Below are positions 38,796 through 48,631 of a DNA stretch of 64,000 bases, piece by piece (within the stretch, counting starts at the first letter, position 1; every line of letters starts with the position of its first letter). The DNA lies in assembly GCA_903931735.1 (NCBI GenBank), contig CAIZDL010000062.1:1-64000 (forward strand), in the 5' to 3' direction. Below the pieces are notes generated by a model. The model made no database searches. It was given only the letters and a program-made list of their open reading frames with translations, and was not told where the DNA came from. The DNA is from an uncultured Rhodospirillales bacterium. GTDB lineage: Bacteria; Pseudomonadota; Alphaproteobacteria; Azospirillales; Azospirillaceae. The translations under genes and the position numbers were made by a program.

Positions 38796-39359
38796 TTAAG
38801 CAGCCCGCTTGACTTGATGGCATTCGGCGAACAGTTTCAAGAGCTGCGCGACAAACTCCGGCAGGGCGGTAACGTCGCGGCCGGTGAGCAGAACGCCATC
38901 GAGAACGATCGCCTCGTCCACCAGTTGGGCGCCGCTCGTCCCAATCGCCTCGTGGATGCTTTCCGGCGCGGTCATCTGCCGGCCGTTCAGCTTGCGAGCC
39001 TGGGCGAGCAGACCAACCCCCTGATCGATGGCGGCAATCGGCTTGCCAGCGTCGAGGAAGTGGCCAACAATGCGCTTGGTGTGGGGGTTCAGGCTCAGCT
39101 TGTTGACGCTGCGCTCCCCGCCTGGCAGCACCAAAGCATCGAAATCGGCGCCGAGCACGTCGCCAATCTGGAGGTCGATGGGGAAGAAGTGGCCCCAGCC
39201 TTTGCCATGCCAGCCGTTGGCGAGGCCCTGATCGGTGGAAATTGTTTTAACGGTCGCGCCGGCCTTAAGCAGTGCCCGTTGCGCCTCAGTCATCTCGGTT
39301 TCTTCAAACCCGGAAGCCATAATGATGGCCACGTTGCAGCCAACCAGCTCTTTCTCCAT
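38796..39359 (-). CDS. DJ-1/PfpI family protein
   Basis: VAIIMASGFEETEMTEAQRALL; ALVLPGGERSVNKL; PIAAIDQGVGLLAQA (Ala-Ile-Asp-Gln in place of the usual AI.HG elbow). Confidence 0.85.
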   Translation of the reverse strand: MEKELVGCNVAIIMASGFEETEMTEAQRALLKAGATVKTISTDQGLANGWHGKGWGHFFPIDLQIGDVLGADFDALVLPGGERSVNKLSLNPHTKRIVGHFLDAGKPIAAIDQGVGLLAQARKLNGRQMTAPESIHEAIGTSGAQLVDEAIVLDGVLLTGRDVTALPEFVAQLLKLFAECHQVKRAA

Positions 39360-39438
39360 TTTTCGTGCTCTCCCCTGTTGTTGATAATCAATAATTCGTC
39401 ATGGTGACGCCGTTTATCCCGCCCGATGGTGCCCACCC

Positions 39439-39487
39439 GGCGCCTGATGCGCCTTGCACCCATGGCGCCTATGCGCCTTGCACCCAT
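39439..39487. repeat. 24/25-bp tandem duplication
   Basis: GGCGCCT(G)ATGCGCCTTGCACCCAT twice in tandem; 17-bp core at 39447-39463 and 39471-39487. Confidence 0.75.
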
Positions 39488-39811
39488 TTGCCGGGCAACC
39501 ACCGGACACACCCACGACCGCTAGGTGTCGCCGGTCGGCGCCGCCTAATCGGCCGTGCTCAAGATTTACCCAAGGTGGCGGCTCGCCGGTGCGCTGTCAA
39601 CCCCACATTTTGCAATGCCGAAGACCGCCGCTACAAGAAATTGACCAAGATTTCCGGTAACGCTCTTAAGCGGCCCCTTGTTCGGGGGAAGTGAGGAGAC
39701 TAGGTTACCGTTCGTTAATATATTTGGTGCATAACTCTCTTGGCGCAACGGGACCCTTGGTTGTGGTTTCCCGGCTTTGCCTCGGCGCGTGCCCCTATTG
39801 AGGGATTGTTG

Positions 39812-42715
39812 ATGATGGTCAAGGCGGAAGTCCTGGTCCTCGATGTCACGTCGGGCGCGGCCGTGCCTGCCCCGGTTATTCCGGCGCGGTTGCCGTTGAG
39901 CGCTACGTTAAAAGAGTTGGCGGCGCAGCATGGCGGCACCGAGGCGCTACGGCCGGCGGTGCTTGCGGCGACCCGGCAGGCGTTGAGCGAAGGCCGGGCC
40001 GAGATCCGGCAACAATTCGATGGCAACGGCAGCGGCGAAATTTGCGTTCGGCGCAATAGCGAATTGATGGATACGATCATCATTTCGCTGGCCGATCTGG
40101 TGCAGAATTATGTTTATCCCAGCGCCGGCCCTTCCACCGGGGAGGCGTTTGATATCGCGGCCACGGGCGGGTACGGCCGGGGCGAAATCTGCCCGCAATC
40201 CGATATCGATCTGCTGTTTTTGCTGCCCTACAAGCGCACGGTGCGGGTCGAGCAGATCGTCGAGTACATGCTCTATATCCTGTGGGATTTGGGGCTGAAG
40301 GTCGGGCACGCGGTGCGTCCGGTTGAAGATTGTTTGCGCCAAGCCAAAACCGATGTGACGATTCGCACCAACCTTTTGGAAACCCGCCGCCTGTGGGGCG
40401 ACGGCCAATTGCTGGCACTGCTCAAGCGCCGGCTCTCTAAAGAGGTGATCCAGCCCAATGGCCCGGAATTTGTGCTGGCCAAGCTGGCCGAGCGCGATGA
40501 GCGCCACCAGCGCATGGGCGACAGCCGCTATGTTTTGGAGCCGAACGTCAAGGAAGCCAAGGGCGGGCTGCGGGATCTGCAAACGCTGATCTGGATCGCC
40601 AAGCACCTTTATTATGTCAACTCGATGGATGATCTGGTTACCTGCGGCGTGCTGCTGAAGGAAGAGGCGACCCGGTTTATCAAGGCGCAAAACTTCCTGT
40701 GGACCGTCCGCTGCCACTTGCACTACCTGAGCGGCCGACCCGAAGACCGCCTGACCTTCGACGTTCAAACTGAAATCGGTCGGCGCATGGGCTACATGGA
40801 CCGTGCCGGGCTGGTGAGCGTCGAGCGTTTCATGAAGCACTATTTCCTGATCGCCAAAGATGTTGGCGACCTCACGCGGATTTTTTGCGCCGCGCTTGAG
40901 GCCGACGCCAAACGGCCGCCGCGCTTCAACCTGTTGCGGCTGGGTCTTGCCAAAGTCAAAGAGATCGAGGGCTTTCAGCTTGACGGCGAGCGGCTGAACC
41001 TGCGGCACGACCGCCAGTTCCGCGAGGAGCCGGTGGATATGATCCGGCTGTTTTACGTTTCCCAGCGCCATGGGCTCGATGTTCATCCCCATGCGCTGCG
41101 GGCGCTCAGCCGGGCGTTGGGTGGGCTTGCCAAGCTGCGCCAGGACCCCGAAGCCAACCGCCTGTTCATGGAGATTTTAACCAGCCGCAAGGACCCGGAA
41201 GAATCGTTGCGCCGGATGAACGAGGCCGGCGTGCTGGGCCGCTTTCTGCCCGACTTCGGCCGGGTGGTTGCGCAAATGCAATACGACATGTACCACGCCT
41301 ATACGGTGGATGAGCACACCTTGCGGGCGGTTGGCATTATGAACAAAATCGACACCGGCGGGTGTGTCGAAGAATTGCCGCTGGCCTCCCAGGTCATTCA
41401 TAAGTTGACCTCGCGCCGCGCCCTTTACGTTGCCATGTTGTTGCACGATGTTGCCAAGGGCCGGGGGGGCGATCATTCGGTGGTCGGCGCCAAGCTTGCG
41501 GAAAAGCTCTGCCCGCGCCTTGGTCTCAGCGCCGAAGAGACCGAGACGGTGGCGTGGTTGGTCTTCAACCACCTGAAAATGTCGTTCATCGCCTTCAAGC
41601 GCGACTTTGAGGACGAGCGGACAGTGCGGGATTTCGTTAAAATGGCCCAGTCGCCCGAGCGGCTGCGGTTGTTGCTGGTGCTGACGACCGCCGACATCAA
41701 CGCCGTCGGTGCCGGTCGGTGGAACAACTGGAAGGCGACGCTGCTCGCCGAGCTGTATCACCGCACCGAGGAGGTTTTGGCCGGCGGCGTCACGGCCGAG
41801 GGCCGGGTCCATCGCATCAAGCACGCCCAAGAGGTGCTGCGGGGCAAGCTCGATGATTGGGGCGGGGCGCAGTTTGAACGCCACATCGCCCTGGGTTCGC
41901 CTGACTATTGGTTGTCGCTGGATAGTGAGACCCACGCCCGCCACGCCCGGATGATTCGCGACGCCGAGCGCGAGGGCCGGTTATTGACCATCGATACCCG
42001 GGTTGATTTGTCCCGCGCCGTGACCGAGGTGACGATTTACACCGGCGACCATCCGGGGCTGTTTTCGCAATTGGCCGGGGCGCTGGCCCTGAGCGGCGCC
42101 AACATTGTGGATGCCAAGATCTTCACCCTGCGCAACGGTCAGGCGTTGGATATCTTCTCGGTCCAGGATGCCCATTCGGGCGAAGCCTTTGATGCGCCGG
42201 AAAAGCTGGCCAAGCTGACCGTCATCACCGAGCAAACCTTGGCCGGGCAAGTCCGGCTGCTTCAGGAGTTGGCCAAGCGCCGGCCCGCCGCGCCTCAGCG
42301 CACCAGCATGTTTAAGGTGCCGCCACGGGTGATGATCGATAATACCGCCGGCACCAATCACACCGTGATCGAGGTGAATGGCAAAGACCGGCCGGGTTTG
42401 CTTTACGATGTGACCCGCACGCTGACCGACCTCGGGCTCCAAATTTCGTCGGCCAAAATTTCGACCTATGGCGAAAAGGTGATCGACGTTTTTTATGTCC
42501 GCGATGTTTACGGGCTTAAGATAACCCATGACGCCAAGCTTCAGCGCATCCGCGACCGGTTGCTTCATTCGCTGACCAGCTCGGCGACACCGGGGAGCGC
42601 CACCCCGGTAGTACGGCCGGCACCCCCAAGCGCGAGCGGCACCGAACGGCGCCGCGCCCGGATTCGGCCAGCCAAGCCCCGGTCCGGCGGCCCAACTGGG
42701 GCGGGCGGGGCGTAG
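39812..42715 (+). CDS. glnD: [Protein-PII] uridylyltransferase / uridylyl-removing enzyme
   Basis: NTase GGYGRGEICPQSDIDLLFL; HD domain LLHDVAKGRGGDHS; two C-terminal ACT domains. Confidence 0.97.
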   Translation: MMVKAEVLVLDVTSGAAVPAPVIPARLPLSATLKELAAQHGGTEALRPAVLAATRQALSEGRAEIRQQFDGNGSGEICVRRNSELMDTIIISLADLVQNYVYPSAGPSTGEAFDIAATGGYGRGEICPQSDIDLLFLLPYKRTVRVEQIVEYMLYILWDLGLKVGHAVRPVEDCLRQAKTDVTIRTNLLETRRLWGDGQLLALLKRRLSKEVIQPNGPEFVLAKLAERDERHQRMGDSRYVLEPNVKEAKGGLRDLQTLIWIAKHLYYVNSMDDLVTCGVLLKEEATRFIKAQNFLWTVRCHLHYLSGRPEDRLTFDVQTEIGRRMGYMDRAGLVSVERFMKHYFLIAKDVGDLTRIFCAALEADAKRPPRFNLLRLGLAKVKEIEGFQLDGERLNLRHDRQFREEPVDMIRLFYVSQRHGLDVHPHALRALSRALGGLAKLRQDPEANRLFMEILTSRKDPEESLRRMNEAGVLGRFLPDFGRVVAQMQYDMYHAYTVDEHTLRAVGIMNKIDTGGCVEELPLASQVIHKLTSRRALYVAMLLHDVAKGRGGDHSVVGAKLAEKLCPRLGLSAEETETVAWLVFNHLKMSFIAFKRDFEDERTVRDFVKMAQSPERLRLLLVLTTADINAVGAGRWNNWKATLLAELYHRTEEVLAGGVTAEGRVHRIKHAQEVLRGKLDDWGGAQFERHIALGSPDYWLSLDSETHARHARMIRDAEREGRLLTIDTRVDLSRAVTEVTIYTGDHPGLFSQLAGALALSGANIVDAKIFTLRNGQALDIFSVQDAHSGEAFDAPEKLAKLTVITEQTLAGQVRLLQELAKRRPAAPQRTSMFKVPPRVMIDNTAGTNHTVIEVNGKDRPGLLYDVTRTLTDLGLQISSAKISTYGEKVIDVFYVRDVYGLKITHDAKLQRIRDRLLHSLTSSATPGSATPVVRPAPPSASGTERRRARIRPAKPRSGGPTGAGGA

Positions 42716-43101
42716 GGGCGCCGCTTCTCTGTGACTGTATGGCCACAATTGGGAGCGGAATTCCGGGCGGGCGCGGGGGTCGGCGTCTGGCCTTGGCTCC
42801 GAGCAAAGAAGTCGGGTATCAGATGCGGGCCTGACGGCGCCGGCTAGTTGGCTGGTTTTGCCCGAAAAATTGACATTTCAGTCGGCTGACCCGTGCAACT
42901 CGGGAGGTGAAGTGTGGTCGGGGACCGGGACTCTCCGATCAAAGGGTGCCAGTAAAACCTTCGTTTGTGTTGGGGGGCGAGAGGTACAGGTTGACCGGTT
43001 CCCTAGAAATATCGCATAGTCGACGTACTCAACGTACACCACCTAGATTTTGTTTCGGTGGTAGCAATCCTTACTACATCATGTAGCTCAGAGAATCGCC
43101 C

Positions 43102-43452
43102 ATGATTCGTGTCCGCGCTCTTCTTCTTTCGCTGGCGATTGTAATGACGGCCGGGTCTATTTCCGGAGTCGCGCTGGCGGAGACCGCAATGCCCGCTCCG
43201 GCACAGCCTTTCATCGATAAGGCCGTGCCGTTCTATGGCTGTGGCATTGGCGTTGCTATTGGCGCAGCCTCGGTTGCTTTTCCCCGGTCGATGACACAGT
43301 GGACGTTTTACCAGGGGGTTTATCCCTCGATGGCAACGGTGCTGTGGCGCTCGACGCTGGGCTGCTTTTATGGCGTGGTTGGCGGTACGGTGCTCTCGGC
43401 GACGCAGTCGACCTTCCGCAAGGTCGGCGATGCTTGGCATCGCGTGTTCTGA
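43102..43452 (+). CDS. Small exported double glycine-zipper protein, paralog A
   Basis: Signal peptide; FIDKAVPFYGCGIGVAIGAASVAFP..LGCFYGVVGGTV; paralogous to the next gene. Confidence 0.7.
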   Translation: MIRVRALLLSLAIVMTAGSISGVALAETAMPAPAQPFIDKAVPFYGCGIGVAIGAASVAFPRSMTQWTFYQGVYPSMATVLWRSTLGCFYGVVGGTVLSATQSTFRKVGDAWHRVF

Positions 43453-43509
43453 GGACGAACCCGTGATCCAATCCCGCGCAAAATGGCACTCGCTGGCGAT
43501 GAGACGGGC

Positions 43510-43899
43510 ATGAGAGTCCTCTTGGTGCTCATGGCTGTGCTGGTGATGCTCGGGTCGGTGGCCGGGGAGGTCCGCGCAGCGCCAGCGATGGCAGCCGAGT
43601 CCGATGCGCCGGAGGGGCGGCCGCTCGATTCCTCCAAGCTGCCCAAAAAGCCGCCCTTCATCGATAAGAACGTGGTGTTCCTGACCTGTGCCAGCGGTGC
43701 CTCGCTCGGCGCGCTGGTTACCGGTTTGCCGCCGGTGATGGGCTGGATTCCCTATTCGGGGTGGCCGACCCAGGTCAGCTCGCTCGCCCTGCGCATGGGC
43801 TTTGGCTGTTACTATGGTGTGATGGCGGGCGTTGCCGCCTCTGGCACCTATTCCTTGACCCGGATGGCCGGCGAGGCTTGGAACAGCTTTTTCCATTGA
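43510..43899 (+). CDS. Small exported double glycine-zipper protein, paralog B
   Basis: Signal peptide; FIDKNVVFLTCASGASLGALVTGLPP..FGCYYGVMAGVA. Confidence 0.7.
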   Translation: MRVLLVLMAVLVMLGSVAGEVRAAPAMAAESDAPEGRPLDSSKLPKKPPFIDKNVVFLTCASGASLGALVTGLPPVMGWIPYSGWPTQVSSLALRMGFGCYYGVMAGVAASGTYSLTRMAGEAWNSFFH

Positions 43900-43957
43900 A
43901 TTTGAAGAGGGTGCGCGGGAGTGCCGGGGCGCTGGTCGGTTGGGCCGGGTGTCGTCG

Positions 43958-46921
43958 TTACTCGGCGCCGCCTTCGTTGGTCGACCACTCCTCGACCCGC
44001 GCCAGGTGGGTGTAGTCGTTGAAGCGCGGGGCGTGGCGTGGCCGGGGCAGAGCGCGGTAGGGAGTTGCCGGGTCATCGAAGGTCCAGATCAGGGCCTCCA
44101 GGCCTTGGTGTGCTTCGCGCGCCAAATCGCTGGCGGTTCCTCGCACCGGCTTTTCTTCCCCCGGCGGGTCGCCGCCGCCAAGGCGCCAATAGGCCAGCTC
44201 CGTCACGGTGGCGGGGCCAAGGCCGTCAAATCCGCCCGATTCGGCCAGCGCCGCCTCCAGTGCCATTTGGGGCGAAAGCCCAAGGGCGATGTCGCCGGGG
44301 CTGGGCAGGGTGCCGGTTTTATAATCGATGATACTAAGCCCGCCGGTTTGTAACCGGTCGATTCGGTCGGCCTTGGCGGTGAGGGTGAAGGGGCCGGCGC
44401 GGCCATCAAATTCCATCCGCCCCAAAACTTCGGTTGCAAGCGGCAGGCTGTGGGGCCGGCGCCCCCGTTCCATCGCCACAAACCAGTGAGCGACGCGCTC
44501 GAACCGCGGCCACCAAAAGGCCCAAACCTCGGGCCGGGCCAGCATGTTGCCGAAGGCGTCGCGGCCGTGCTGAAGCAACAGGTCCACCGCATTGGCCGGC
44601 AGCGCGGTGGGCCACTCCTTAATAAAGTGGTCGAGCGCTTTGTGGATGAACTGACCGCGTTCGGCGGCGCCGGGGTCGGCTGCAATCGGCTCCAGCGCCC
44701 GCAGCTTCAGCACATGGCGAGCGTAAATGATGTAGGGGTCGCGCATCCAGGCTTCAATCTCGGTCACCGCCAGTTTGCGGGGGCGGGCCGAAACCGGCGG
44801 GCGCGGCTCGGGCGCGCTCACCGGGCGCACGAAGTCGGGCTCGTCCAGGCCGCGCGCCCAGGCCAGCCATTGGGGGGCCTCTTGTTCAATGTGCCGGTCG
44901 AGGTTCAGCGCGCGAAGCACGGTTTCCAGCCGCGATAGCCAGCGCGATGGCACCGTGGGCGCCCCTTCCACCCGCACGGCGCGGGTCAACACCACCTCGG
45001 GCGCGGTGGCGGCTTGGGCAAAATCGTGCGCTGAAAGGCCAATCGAGCGCTCGGGCGCCGGCAGCCCAAAGGTCTTGCGCATCGGCCGCGAAAGCCACGG
45101 GTCGGGCGCGGGCTCGGCTGGCCAGCCGCCTTCGTTGAGCCCCGAAAGGACCATCAGGTCGACGTGCTGAAGCCGCGCTTCCAGCGGCCCGAGAATCGCC
45201 AGCCGGGGGTGATGGCCAAAGCGGGGCCGAACCACCCGCCCCTTCATCAACGCCTCAAACAATCCGGGATAGTCGCGGGCCGGGACGGCGGGAAAGTCGC
45301 GCGCCGCGCTCAGCAGATCGTTGATCAGCGCTGCCGCTGTTTCGCCGTCGTCATGCCGCCATAAACGCTCGGCGCCGCTCATCTCGGTGGTGCGGGCCAT
45401 GGCTTCGGCAAAGGCGATGTGGGCACGCAAAAAATCGGCGAAGGGTGCTCCGCTCGGCTGCCGTGCCAGAGCCAAAAACGGCGCGGCGTCGGCGCCCAAC
45501 CGCTCGACCCCGGCCACCAGCTCGGCAGAGAAGCGGGTTTCGGCAACGGCGGTGAGGCCGGCGAGCAGGCCTTCAATCCCCTCCGCCGGGCGCGGGCCGC
45601 GCAGCACCGCCTTTTCCAGGCCACGGGTAAAGGCGTGGCAGCCGCTGGGGGTGGTGCCGGCAGTGGTGAGCGGGTGTTTGAACAGCGCCAACAACGCCAC
45701 CGGGGCAAACCGTGCTTCAAGCGCGCCGGCGCACAGGTTGAGGAAACTGCCCGCTGCGGTGTCGGCCAGAGGCTGTCCGCCCGAGTCGTTGACCTTGATC
45801 TCCCACCGGCTGAGGGCAGTGGCCACCCGGCGCGCGAGGGTGCGGTCGGGCGTGACCAGGGCTGCCGAGCGTTCGGGTGTTTCGAGAGCGTGGCGCAACA
45901 GCATCGCCACCACCTCGGCCTCGTCTTGGGCGGTTGGGCAATCGATGCGGGTGAGGCCGGCGAGGGCCGAGCCATCCAATCCCTCCAGCGCCCGCCAATG
46001 GTCGGTGGTGGCGGCCGGGCGCAACACTTCGGCGATCAGGCGCGCGCGGGCGCCTCGCTCTGGCTGCACCCCCGGACGCCAGGGCGCGACCTTGCTGCGC
46101 GGCAGGTGGAGTCGTTCCAGTAACCGGGCCAGCGTGTGTTGGGGGTGGGCTTCGTCGGCGCTGATCGCCTCCCAGCCGGCTTCATCGGTGGTGGTATCGA
46201 GGCCGGGCAGCACCAACATGCCCTGGGGCAGCCCCGCGATCACCTCCAGCAGCGCGCCGGTCGCGGGGATTGAGCCGGTGGAGCCGGCGGCAATCACCGG
46301 CCCCGAGGGCGGGCGGTCGCGCCACGCGGCGGCTTGGGCCGCCAGCACCCGGTTGCGTCGGGCGGCGGCGTCGATTGCGCCCTCTTCGGCCAAAATTTCG
46401 GGCCATTGCTGGGTAAGGATGGTGAGAAAGCACAGCGTCAATTGCCAGTGGTGGGCATAATCTTCCGGCACCAGCCCGTTGAGGGCGGAAAAGCTCAGGC
46501 CCTCGGTTTCGACCTGATCCAGCAGGTGCGTAAGATCGGCGGCGAGGCGCACCGCCTGGGGCGCGGTTGCGGCCATATTGGGGGCAGCAAGAACGAACCG
46601 GGTTAGCAACAACCGCCGCCGCAGCTCGTTAATCGCCGGGGGCAGATCGAGTGCGCCGGCCAGCGCCGGGAGTTCTTCCAGCGTCAACCCCAGCTCCTCG
46701 GCGTCGAGGTCGCCCAGCGGGGCCATGCCGGGCAGCAACAGGGGCTTGCCATCGGTTTGGCGGAGAAACGCTTCCCGCAGCGAGCGGCAGGCGCGCCGGG
46801 TGGGCAACAACACCGTAACTCCGGCCAGCACCAACGGGTCGGTTCCGAAACGAGAGAGTATCCCCGTGGCTAGTTCATCAACGAACGAGAAGCCGGCCGG
46901 AATCGTGTAAACACTCGTCAT
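43958..46921 (-). CDS. addB: Double-strand break repair protein AddB
   Basis: LLPTRRACRSLREAFL; LSGLNEGGWPAEPAPDPWLSRPMRK; PD-(D/E)XK nuclease SIIDYKTGTLPS..QMALEAAL. Confidence 0.93.
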   Translation of the reverse strand: MTSVYTIPAGFSFVDELATGILSRFGTDPLVLAGVTVLLPTRRACRSLREAFLRQTDGKPLLLPGMAPLGDLDAEELGLTLEELPALAGALDLPPAINELRRRLLLTRFVLAAPNMAATAPQAVRLAADLTHLLDQVETEGLSFSALNGLVPEDYAHHWQLTLCFLTILTQQWPEILAEEGAIDAAARRNRVLAAQAAAWRDRPPSGPVIAAGSTGSIPATGALLEVIAGLPQGMLVLPGLDTTTDEAGWEAISADEAHPQHTLARLLERLHLPRSKVAPWRPGVQPERGARARLIAEVLRPAATTDHWRALEGLDGSALAGLTRIDCPTAQDEAEVVAMLLRHALETPERSAALVTPDRTLARRVATALSRWEIKVNDSGGQPLADTAAGSFLNLCAGALEARFAPVALLALFKHPLTTAGTTPSGCHAFTRGLEKAVLRGPRPAEGIEGLLAGLTAVAETRFSAELVAGVERLGADAAPFLALARQPSGAPFADFLRAHIAFAEAMARTTEMSGAERLWRHDDGETAAALINDLLSAARDFPAVPARDYPGLFEALMKGRVVRPRFGHHPRLAILGPLEARLQHVDLMVLSGLNEGGWPAEPAPDPWLSRPMRKTFGLPAPERSIGLSAHDFAQAATAPEVVLTRAVRVEGAPTVPSRWLSRLETVLRALNLDRHIEQEAPQWLAWARGLDEPDFVRPVSAPEPRPPVSARPRKLAVTEIEAWMRDPYIIYARHVLKLRALEPIAADPGAAERGQFIHKALDHFIKEWPTALPANAVDLLLQHGRDAFGNMLARPEVWAFWWPRFERVAHWFVAMERGRRPHSLPLATEVLGRMEFDGRAGPFTLTAKADRIDRLQTGGLSIIDYKTGTLPSPGDIALGLSPQMALEAALAESGGFDGLGPATVTELAYWRLGGGDPPGEEKPVRGTASDLAREAHQGLEALIWTFDDPATPYRALPRPRHAPRFNDYTHLARVEEWSTNEGGAE

Positions 46922-47636
46922 GGCGGTCGAACCAATCGTTGGTGGCTTGGAGGGCTTCGGGCGTGCCGACGTGGAACCACTCGCCATCGTGGACGACGCC
47001 TTGAAGGCGCCCGGTCCGCAGCGCCCGGTCCCAAACCAAGTTGGTTGAAAACGCCCCCTCGGGGGTGTCGGCAAAGAGGCGCGGCGAGATGATCTGTACG
47101 CCCGAAAAAACGTAAGGCGCGGCGTTGCCTTTGCCGGGGCGGGCCAGCCGGCCATCTATTTCGATATCGAAATCACCCTGGCCGTGATAGCCGTGCGCGC
47201 GCTCGGTCGGCATGATCAGCAACAGCGCGTCCATGGTGGCTTCGTTCCAGGCGCCGACCAATCGTCGGATGGCCTGCTCTTTGCCATCGAGCCACAAAAT
47301 ATCGGCGTTGGCGGATAGAAAGGGCCGGGAGCCCAAATGCGCCAGCGCGAGCTTGATCCCGCCCCCGGTTTCCAGTGGACTGGGCTCGGGAGAAAGGATG
47401 ATGGTGGGCTGGGTGCGCCGGCTAAGGTGATCTGCGATCATTTCGCCAAGGTAACAATAATTCACCACCGCCGTGGTCAGCCCGGCCGCCGCGATCCGGT
47501 TGAGCGCGTGGTCAAGCAGGGTGATACCGGCCACGGTCAGTAGTGGCTTTGGCCGGGTCAGGGTCAGCGGTCGCATCCGCACCCCAAGGCCGGCAGCCAG
47601 GACCATTGCATGGGTAATCGGCGAGCGCTCGGTCAT
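46878..47636 (-). CDS. murU: Nucleotidyltransferase (MurU-like)
   Basis: AMVLAAGLGVRMRPLTLTRPKPLLTVAGITLLDHALNR; adjacency to AmgK-like kinase. Confidence 0.88.
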   Translation of the reverse strand: MTERSPITHAMVLAAGLGVRMRPLTLTRPKPLLTVAGITLLDHALNRIAAAGLTTAVVNYCYLGEMIADHLSRRTQPTIILSPEPSPLETGGGIKLALAHLGSRPFLSANADILWLDGKEQAIRRLVGAWNEATMDALLLIMPTERAHGYHGQGDFDIEIDGRLARPGKGNAAPYVFSGVQIISPRLFADTPEGAFSTNLVWDRALRTGRLQGVVHDGEWFHVGTPEALQATNDWFDRHDECLHDSGRLLVR

Positions 47637-48631
47637 CGTTCCGTATCCGTAATTAGTATTGCACGGCGAGCTGGCGGGAGGTGGTGGTTAAACCAGCCGG
47701 CAACCGGCGCCAACTCCGGCTGGGCGAGGTGGCGGTCAAGATAGCACCAGAGCCGGGTCACATGCTGAAGATAGCCCCGCTTGCCGGCGCGGGCGAGGCG
47801 TAAAAAAACGGCAATCACCCGAGTATGGCGAATAGCGGCGAGCACCGTCCCCGCCACCAGAAACGTCGAGCGGTCGAGGGCGGGAAATGCTGCGAGATAA
47901 AACGCGATAACCTCACGCGCCAAATCTTCGGGCAGATCGCGCCGGGCGTCTTCCACCAGCGACACGAGGTCGTAGGCCGCTGGGCCGCTGCCGGCGTCTT
48001 GAAAGTCCAACAAGCCGCAGGCGGCGGCGCCGGGCCGCTCGGGCAGGTGCATGAGGTTGCCGGCGTGGTAGTCGCGCAGCAAAAGCGAGGTCGGGCCAGC
48101 CAGCGCCAGTGGCATCACCGCCCGCCACGCGGCTTCGAACTCCAGGCGAACCGCGTCGTTGCCGGGGAATATCATGTCTGGTAGCAACGCCACCTGAGCG
48201 AGGAAGGCCGCGCTGTCGAACACCGGCAGCCCGGCGGTATCGATGGCGCTGCGGTGCAGGGTGATCAACGCGAGCGTGGCCAGCCGATAAAGCGGTGCCG
48301 GCGCCGCCCCGCGATCGAGCGCGCCGGTAAATGTTTCGGCCCCGAAATCTTCCTGCAAAAGCAGCCCCGCATCGGCGTCGACCGCGATAATTTTTGGTAC
48401 GGATAGCCCGAGTGGGGCCAGCCGTTGGGCGATGGCGACAAATGGCACCAGCTCCCGCGTCGGGTCGGGCGCCTGCATCAAAATCAGCGATGGCCCGGTT
48501 TGGGGTGTAATCCGTTGGTAACGGCGGCACGAGGCGTCGCCGGCCAGCGGGTGACGGGGGGCGGTTTCTAAGCCGAAGGGCGCGAGGAAGGCGGCCACCC
48601 GGTTCGGGTCGGCGCATGGTGGCCGGGTCAT
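47633..48631 (-). CDS. amgK: Aminoglycoside-phosphotransferase-fold sugar kinase (AmgK-like)
   Basis: LLLRDYHAGNLMHLPER, GLLDFQDAGSGPAAYDLVSLVEDARRD; tsaE-amgK-murU order. Confidence 0.88.
   Translation of the reverse strand: MTRPPCADPNRVAAFLAPFGLETAPRHPLAGDASCRRYQRITPQTGPSLILMQAPDPTRELVPFVAIAQRLAPLGLSVPKIIAVDADAGLLLQEDFGAETFTGALDRGAAPAPLYRLATLALITLHRSAIDTAGLPVFDSAAFLAQVALLPDMIFPGNDAVRLEFEAAWRAVMPLALAGPTSLLLRDYHAGNLMHLPERPGAAACGLLDFQDAGSGPAAYDLVSLVEDARRDLPEDLAREVIAFYLAAFPALDRSTFLVAGTVLAAIRHTRVIAVFLRLARAGKRGYLQHVTRLWCYLDRHLAQPELAPVAGWFNHHLPPARRAILITDTER

Noticed and set aside
46878-48631. AmgK-MurU pair as a novel sugar-activation or resistance system
   Set aside because: Known peptidoglycan-recycling (N-acetylmuramate salvage) pair in a common tsaE-linked arrangement.
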